A stretch of DNA of 51,904 nt, from the NCBI RefSeq assembly GCF_000613345.1, contig NZ_BAIS01000011.1:1-51904 (forward strand). The letters run 5' to 3'. A program made the position numbers and the translations under genes. The notes under the pieces are model-generated. The model did no database searches and had not been told where the DNA came from. It saw only the letters and a list, made by a program, of their open reading frames with translations. Shown in pieces: positions 46,356-51,904 of this stretch (position 1 is the first letter of the stretch; each line of letters opens with the position of its first letter). This DNA comes from Prevotella disiens JCM 6334 = ATCC 29426. GTDB taxonomy: Bacteria; Bacteroidota; Bacteroidia; Bacteroidales; Bacteroidaceae.

Positions 46356-46738
46356 AATTGTTTTTGGATTGTAGCGATAAATACCTCTTTATTATCGGGT
46401 TGCACACTTTCAACCTTTCCATTTTTAAGTTCCAACAAAATGTAACTCCCAATACGAAAGGCTAAAGGCAACTCACGAATGCTAATAATTTCGGCAATGT
46501 TGATACACTTTTCTTTTGTCAAGCGACCACGTTTAATATGTAATTTTTCATCGGAAACAATATAGGAAGTGTGCAAAGCACGGTCTAAAGCCATTGTAGT
46601 CAGCACAAGAAACATTGCGCCCAAAATGACTAAAGCTACATTTTCACGATTCCAAAAACCGTACAATGTGCCGAAGATAAATAAGAGAATAGCACACCAT
46701 TCGAGTGCCATTACACGATGATTAAATGTTCTATTCAT
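46352..46738 (-). CDS. Small membrane protein with bacterial PH-like domain
   Basis: 128 residues: two adjacent hydrophobic helices (about 10-50), then a soluble domain (YIVSDEKLHIKRGRLTKEKCINIAEI) that resembles bacterial PH domains of the bPH type. Role unknown. First gene of the PH-dacB-mscS operon, ending with TGA in an ATGA overlap with dacB. A TACATTTG box (46763-46770, minus strand) is 24 bp upstream. Alternative: an unrelated DUF of similar layout. Confidence 0.75.
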   Translation of the reverse strand: MNRTFNHRVMALEWCAILLFIFGTLYGFWNRENVALVILGAMFLVLTTMALDRALHTSYIVSDEKLHIKRGRLTKEKCINIAEIISIRELPLAFRIGSYILLELKNGKVESVQPDNKEVFIATIQKQL

Positions 46739-46762
46739 TATCGCTTATTTGCTTTAAGACCA

Positions 46763-46770
46763 CAAATGTA
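46763..46770 (-). promoter_or_regulatory. -7 box (TACATTTG) for the PH-dacB-mscS operon
   Basis: TAnnTTTG on the minus strand, 24 bp upstream of the first gene. Confidence 0.5.
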
Positions 46771-46837
46771 CAAAAAAAAACAGTCTTATTGGCATAAACG
46801 CAGCTTTAATGGACAAAAGTTAATAATAATCAACGGT

Positions 46838-48259
46838 TTATAACAATGGGCTAAGCAGTCGAACAATGGATTCCCAAAGGCGATAAATGAAAGAATTATG
46901 ATTGATTTCCTTGATGTTTTGTAAAGGAATGCAGTGAGATTCGTCAGTAAAAAAGATATTTTTAACCCGCTCTGCCATTGTTTTATCATAGAAAAAAGCA
47001 TTGGCTTCGAAGTTATTTTCAAAGCTGCGGAAATCAATATTGGCCGACCCAATGGTGGCAACATTGTCATCGGACACTAAGAGTTTGGAATGATTGAAAC
47101 CGTTTTTATAGCATAACACTTTCACTCCCGAAGCAATTATCTGATTCAAATAAGATTGAGAAGCCAATTGCACAAGTTTGGAATCCATTTTAAAAGGAAC
47201 CATTAAGCGCACATCAACTCCAGAGAGAGCTGCTGTTCGTAAGGCAAAAAGAATAGGTTCGGTCGGCAAAAAGTAGGGAGTTTCCATATAAACGTATCGC
47301 TTAGCACTCAGCAAAACTTTTATATAGCCTTGTTCTAACTCTGCCCACACGTTGGTTGGACTACTTGTTACGATTTGTATCAAATTATTATTGGCTTTTA
47401 TCGCCGTATCGGGATAATATTTTCGGTTGGTAATAAGGGTTCGGTCGGCATAAAACCAGTCCACTAAGAAGGCTCTTTGCAGTCCATACACGGCAGCTCC
47501 CGTAATTTTCACATGGGTATCACGCCATTTTTCACCCTTTTCGCCTTTCACATAGCGCAAGGCTAAGTTCATACCTCCTACGAAACCAATTTTGCCATCA
47601 ATCACTATTATCTTTCGGTGGTTACGGTAATTCACTTTACTCGTAAAGGCTGGGAAACGCACAGGCATAAAAGGGTGAACTTCAATGCCCTCTTCTCTCA
47701 TTAATTCGAAGAAGTTTTCTTTCGTTTTCCACGACCCTACATCGTCATAAAGGAAACGAATTTCAATTCCTTGGCGTGCTTTTTCTATGAGCGCATCGCG
47801 TATAAGTCGCCCCAAAGGGTCGTCTTCTATGATATAAGATGTAATGTGTATGTGGTCTTTTGCCTTTGAAATTTCGTGTAAAAGTGCTGGGAAAAATTCG
47901 TAACCAGAGGTGTAAATGTCAGTTTCATTGTTTTTAAACGGCAAAGCCCAATTCTGATTGACAAAAAGTTGTATGAGTTCTTTATGTTGTTCGGGCAATT
48001 CTAAGTTCTTTTGCTCTACAAATTCTATCATAGAACGCTTGGTAAGTTGGTCTAAACTCTTTTGCCAAATGTATCTATCTTTGCGTATTCGCTGTCCAAA
48101 AAAGAAGAAAAGTATGATTCCCACTAAGGGCATAAAGGATAGTATCAACACCCATGCAATGGTTTTTGCAGGCTGTCGATGTTCCATGAGTACCGTTATC
48201 ATGGCAATGATTGCCACAACGTAGTAGGCGACAAGGACTATCCAGTGAATATAAATCAT
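46838..48259 (-). CDS. cls: Cardiolipin synthase (phospholipase D family)
   Basis: A 473-residue inner-membrane enzyme joining phosphatidylglycerol units to cardiolipin. Two N-terminal membrane helices (about 2-25 and 33-55), then two HKD motifs: His214-Lys216-Asp221 (HRKIIVIDGKIGFVGG) and His390-Lys392-Asp397 (HSKLLVSDDNVATIGSANID). Both are complete, so it should be active. Its ATG overlaps the TGA of the preceding gene (ATGA, 48256-48259), the last step of a coupled dnaG-unknown-cls operon. Confidence 0.94.
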   Translation of the reverse strand: MIYIHWIVLVAYYVVAIIAMITVLMEHRQPAKTIAWVLILSFMPLVGIILFFFFGQRIRKDRYIWQKSLDQLTKRSMIEFVEQKNLELPEQHKELIQLFVNQNWALPFKNNETDIYTSGYEFFPALLHEISKAKDHIHITSYIIEDDPLGRLIRDALIEKARQGIEIRFLYDDVGSWKTKENFFELMREEGIEVHPFMPVRFPAFTSKVNYRNHRKIIVIDGKIGFVGGMNLALRYVKGEKGEKWRDTHVKITGAAVYGLQRAFLVDWFYADRTLITNRKYYPDTAIKANNNLIQIVTSSPTNVWAELEQGYIKVLLSAKRYVYMETPYFLPTEPILFALRTAALSGVDVRLMVPFKMDSKLVQLASQSYLNQIIASGVKVLCYKNGFNHSKLLVSDDNVATIGSANIDFRSFENNFEANAFFYDKTMAERVKNIFFTDESHCIPLQNIKEINHNSFIYRLWESIVRLLSPLL

Positions 48260-49950
48260 TTATTCTGCAGTTTTATTTCTTCTTTTTTATCTTGTTTGTC
48301 CATTATTTTTTGCAAATAGTTGAGTTCTTCTTGAGCAAATTCGCTGCATAAAGGAATCTCAATCAAAGACTCTAACATATTTTTTGCCTCCTTATATTGT
48401 TCTTGGTCTATCAGTGCGTAAGCCTTTCTGCGGTAAAGGAAGAGCATAAAGTCGTTGATATGGGGTGGCATTTCTTCGGCTTCTTCATCGCTGTTATTGG
48501 TTTGGTAATTATTGATGAGTTCTTCCAAAAGAGCATCAATATAGTTGAAGACTCTGAAATCCTTTGAATGTGTCAAACAATTGACGTATTCTTTGGTGTA
48601 AGTGATATTGTTCAAGCCCATCGTGAAATTCAAATAATAGAACGCACGTTGGTATAATTGCAAGTCATCGTAGCAAAATCCGAGCATGAAACATATTTCA
48701 TAAAAGTTTTCTTTGTCTTCTTTGTTGAGTTTAAGGTAGTTTAGAAAAAGATAATGAAAACCATTTTCCAACCACATAATAGCCTCGTATTTGCGGTTTG
48801 CATTGAACAATTGGCGACCACGGTAGAGGTATTCTGCCGCATCTTGGAAAGTTATGCTGGCAACAAAACGTTGTTCGTCGGTTAGTTTATCTTTTTCTCC
48901 TTTCGAAATCTTGTCTATTGCATCTTGCCACATGTACTTAAATTCTGCTACTTGCTTATCATTGTTCCTCAAATCATGGGCAACAATGGCGGTAGAAAGT
49001 TGTGGCATAAGATTTCTTACAAAGATACTTTCCTTTGTTTCAGCGTTTAATGGCAATAAAGTAGCAGTGATGCGATAGTAAAGTGCTTCCTCTATTTGGT
49101 CTACTTTTTGCAGAATGAAGGTGGCATAACGGCGTCTATCAGGTTCAGCCATTAGGAAAAAAGTGAGCTGAAGGGTTGCAAAATTTCTTGCAAAGTTGCC
49201 GTTTTCGATAATGCTTGTAGAGAGATTGAAGTTTGAAAGGACTTCTCTGTCTTTTAGGACTTCTATTTTCTCGGTTATCACCATAAGTTCTGACGGCACA
49301 ATGCCTTGCAATTGGAATGCTGTTTCTAACCATTGTGTCATGGTAATCCCATTGATTGGAGACTCACGGGGCTTTTCCAACGTTTTATTATGGCTCATTT
49401 CATGCTCACGAATCATGAATTGTTTTTGCGAAACACTCAATGCTTTGTATTCTACATCTTTCTCCTTTTCTTGCTTTTGTGTCTCTACCAACGCTTCAAA
49501 ACGCTGAATGAATAGGTTGCGCCACCCGAAAATATCAGCCATAGCCTTTGCAAGAATATCTTTGGCGCGGTCGTCGTCGAGCAGAACATTATAGATAAGG
49601 TGTACATTGATGTTGCCTTTCTTTTCATTGCTGGAGTAAACGAAGCAAGGTCCATCGGTATAGGTGTTTAAATTGTTGCATAAATAACGCACACTTTGCA
49701 GATAATCGACTCCCGTTTCTGCTAAATAATAGAAGGATAGCAGCACATTGAACACCGTAGGTTGTAGCGTTATTTCAAAAAATCCACCTTGATATTGGTA
49801 AGTAACCACCTCATTTTTTCCATTTTTCTTCCACTTACAATCACAATTCAGTTCGGCAAGTGCTTTCGTTACTTGTCGTTTGTTGGCAGCCAAAGTTTGG
49901 TCGGCTAATTCAATTTTCTTTCCTATGAGTCCTTTTATCTTTTTTATCAT
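48256..49950 (-). CDS. Unknown cytosolic protein with YbjN-like N-terminus and TPR-like C-terminus
   Basis: A 564-residue protein without signal peptide or membrane segments. Residues about 15-170 (CDCKWKKNGKNEVVTYQYQG through the LLDDDRAKDIL region) look like a mixed alpha/beta domain reminiscent of YbjN or type III chaperone-like folds. About 380-560 is helical with TPR-like spacing (AAEYLYRGRQLFNANRKYEA, FYEICFMLGFCYDDLQLYQR, KAYALIDQEQYKEAKNMLE). I do not recognise a named family. Its start overlaps the dnaG stop and its stop overlaps the cls start (both ATGA), so the three are translated as a coupled set. Function is unknown. Confidence 0.85.
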   Translation of the reverse strand: MIKKIKGLIGKKIELADQTLAANKRQVTKALAELNCDCKWKKNGKNEVVTYQYQGGFFEITLQPTVFNVLLSFYYLAETGVDYLQSVRYLCNNLNTYTDGPCFVYSSNEKKGNINVHLIYNVLLDDDRAKDILAKAMADIFGWRNLFIQRFEALVETQKQEKEKDVEYKALSVSQKQFMIREHEMSHNKTLEKPRESPINGITMTQWLETAFQLQGIVPSELMVITEKIEVLKDREVLSNFNLSTSIIENGNFARNFATLQLTFFLMAEPDRRRYATFILQKVDQIEEALYYRITATLLPLNAETKESIFVRNLMPQLSTAIVAHDLRNNDKQVAEFKYMWQDAIDKISKGEKDKLTDEQRFVASITFQDAAEYLYRGRQLFNANRKYEAIMWLENGFHYLFLNYLKLNKEDKENFYEICFMLGFCYDDLQLYQRAFYYLNFTMGLNNITYTKEYVNCLTHSKDFRVFNYIDALLEELINNYQTNNSDEEAEEMPPHINDFMLFLYRRKAYALIDQEQYKEAKNMLESLIEIPLCSEFAQEELNYLQKIMDKQDKKEEIKLQNK

Positions 49951-51877
49951 ACTACAATATCGGTTCCAAGTTTGCGTGCAAGTATATTTCTCATGTCTTG
50001 CAACTCCTTGATTTCTTTCATCATATTCATTGTTTTCTCCAAATCTTTTTCCTGCAATAGATTGGTTTGGAGTTCCTTTAGATGGTGTTCAACGTAGTCC
50101 ATTCGGTAGTCAAGTATCAAGTGCATGATGCGGTCGCGCAGGTCTTCTTCGCTTTCTTTTACTTGCATACTCTGCGAAAGGTGGAAGTTTTCAACACTAA
50201 GGTTAATAGCAAGGGTTGAAATTTGTATGTCGCTGTGCTTTGTGAAATATTCTTCTGCCTTAAATCCTTCATCATTGCTATGTTCAACTGCCTCTGTTAG
50301 GATTTGGATAGACATCGGATTGGCAAACGAAAGGTTGTCTAACCCAAGGTCGTAGGCAATATATTGCGCAACATTCAGACTTATTTTTTCGCCTGTTTCT
50401 TCGTTTTCTATATCGCGTAAAATGATTTTTTCGCCATCACGAACGATAGCTTGCACAAGCATGGTTTCCACTTTCGAGGCTTGTTGCATAGGCGTTGCTG
50501 GCCGCAAAGGTTGTGCGTCTTGTTGCGTTTGCTCTGCTTCACGTACTTTTTCCTTGCGCTCTTGCTCTTTATCATTGTAGATAAAGCGATTCATTTGTCT
50601 AATGAGCGTGCTTTCTTTCATGCTAGTTCTGTGGGCGCATTCTCGCAAATAAGTGTCTCGGAGTATTGGGTCTTTGATAACTGCAATACTTTGAACAATG
50701 GAATTAATAGCTTCTGAACGTTTTACGGGGTCGGTTACGCCTTGCAATAGCACATTGATTTTAAAGACAATGAAGTCGGTTTGGTTGTCGTCAATATATT
50801 TTCTGAATTGTTCTGCAGTGAGCGTTCGTGCCAATTCGTCAGGGTCTTTGCCATCGGGAATGAGCAAAACTTTCACGTTCATACCTTCTGAGAGCAACAT
50901 ATCGGTACCTCTCAAAGCAGCATGCTGCCCAGCTTCGTCGCCATCATATAGCAAAACGATGTTGGAGGTAAAGCGTCTTAGAATTTTTATCTGGTAGGTT
51001 GAAAGCGCAGTACCACTATTGGCGACCACGTTTTCTATTCCGCATTGGTGCATAGAAACCACATCGGTGTAGCCTTCCACCATATAGACAAGGTCGAACT
51101 TGCCGATAGCTTTCTTTGCCTGGTATATTCCATAGAGTGCATGGTCCTTCTGATAGATTTCGCTTCCTGGAGAATTGACATATTTTTGACTAATTCCTTT
51201 GGTTCGAGAGTCTAACAAGCGTCCACCAAAGGCAATAACTTTGCCGCTGACACTTACCCAAGGGAAGATGACTCTGCCGTTAAATCTATCTAATATATCT
51301 CCATTTTCACGCTCAAAGCACAAGCCTGTCTTTACTAAAAACTCTTTTTTATAGCCCGCTTTCAAGGCTGCATTTGCAAAATCTTGGCGACCATTGAGCA
51401 AAAGCCCAATTGAAACTTCTCTATAATATCATCTCTAAAACCACGACTTCTGAAATATTGCATTCCAATGGCTTGTCCATCGGGATTGTTTCGCAAGGTT
51501 TCGTGGAAATAATTGGCTGCCCATTCATTTACGAGAAACATGGATTCACGTTCGTTTTCCAATTGTTTCTCTTCCGAAGTCAGTTCTCTTTCCTTAATTT
51601 CGATACCATATTTTTTTGCCAACACACGCAAAGCCTCAGGATAAGTGAGTTGGTCGTGTTGCATTAAGAACTTTACCACCGAACCAGCTTCGCCACATGC
51701 AAAGCATTTATAGACACCCTTGGCAGGATTTACCGAGAACGAAGGCGTTGTATCATCGTGAAAAGGACACAAACCTTTATAGCTTACGCCCGCTTTACGC
51801 AGTGTAACGTATTCTGAAATGACGTCTACAATGTCTGCAGCCTCCAGTATTCTGTCAACGGTTGGTCTATCTATCAT
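49947..51877 (-). CDS. dnaG: DNA primase (frameshifted)
   Basis: DnaG makes RNA primers for replication. The N-terminal zinc finger (Cys37, His40, Cys58, Cys61 in GLCPFHDD and YKCFACGEAGS) and the start of the catalytic core are in one frame down to about 51390; the rest, with the TOPRIM motifs YMVEGYTDVVSM and LLYDGDEAGQ and the DnaB-binding C-terminus, is in another. The join is near GFCSMVAK/LNGRQDFA (51385-51401), where one base is missing. Corrected length about 643 residues is normal. As dnaG is essential, a sequence error is the likely explanation. First visible gene of the coupled operon with the unknown protein and cls. Confidence 0.93.
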
Positions 51878-51904
51878 ATAAAATTAATTATCGAAATGTT
51901 TTTT

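Noticed and set aside
2398..51877. Programmed frameshifting in gpsA and dnaG
   Set aside because: No slippery heptamer or downstream structure is evident at these sites, and many unrelated genes carry similar small indels, so error is simpler.

Overview
The window looks like a low-GC (roughly 40%) Bacteroidota chromosome, most likely Prevotellaceae (Prevotella/Alloprevotella type). The grounds are the lysS-gpsA-pgi order, a complete men cluster, ddh, TonB/OMP_b-brl_3 type barrels, PorT, sorting-type C-termini ending in GIYI.NGKK-like motifs, and many TAnnTTTG promoter boxes typical of Bacteroidota. I see no rRNA, tRNA, CRISPR array, phage or transposase gene. TGA is used as an ordinary stop (several ATGA gene overlaps), so the standard code applies.

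Layout. 1-5.2 kb: end of an unknown gene, a HAD phosphatase, then the leftward lysS-gpsA-pgi operon. 5.2-7.9 kb: an AT-rich gap holding a 3' gene remnant, then a secreted M6 metalloprotease. 8.0-14.2 kb: menaquinone operon (MenI-like thioesterase, MenF, MenD, MenB, MenC, MenE). 14.3-20.6 kb: an OMP gene interrupted by two TGA codons, aroB, a DUF486 membrane protein, an M20 amidohydrolase, a 5'-nucleotidase split into two genes, and rplS. 20.9-28.3 kb: a small unknown protein, a MORN+GH25 lysozyme, a carboxypeptidase-regulatory-domain protein, YitT, mnmA and a membrane metallophosphoesterase. 28.5-36.4 kb: ddh, an OprP-like porin, a second YitT, an aldose epimerase, a secreted C1B peptidase, PorT and a 2[4Fe-4S] ferredoxin. 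36.8-43.8 kb: a large outer-membrane barrel, a large LRR surface protein and a lipocalin-like lipoprotein. 43.8-51.9 kb: leftward PH-domain protein-dacB-mscS and dnaG-unknown-cls operons.

Between genes lie four kinds of short repeat: (1) arrays of a palindrome repeated every 22 bp (four loci); (2) a second palindrome, different in sequence but with the same 22-bp period (two loci); (3) two copies of a MITE with 18-bp perfect terminal inverted repeats and 4-bp target duplications; (4) a family of long hairpin elements built on GGGGCGTGATTTATCACG. These, rather than any single gene cluster, are the most unusual content.

Ten small indels break nine otherwise well conserved genes, including essential dnaG and gpsA. 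Several are in homopolymers or short repeats. I treat most as probable sequence or assembly errors and give the whole corrected span for each gene, so gene-decay claims here should be made with caution. No clear new defence or biosynthetic system was found. The best functional unknowns are the uncharacterised protein translationally coupled between dnaG and cls, and the palindromic arrays.
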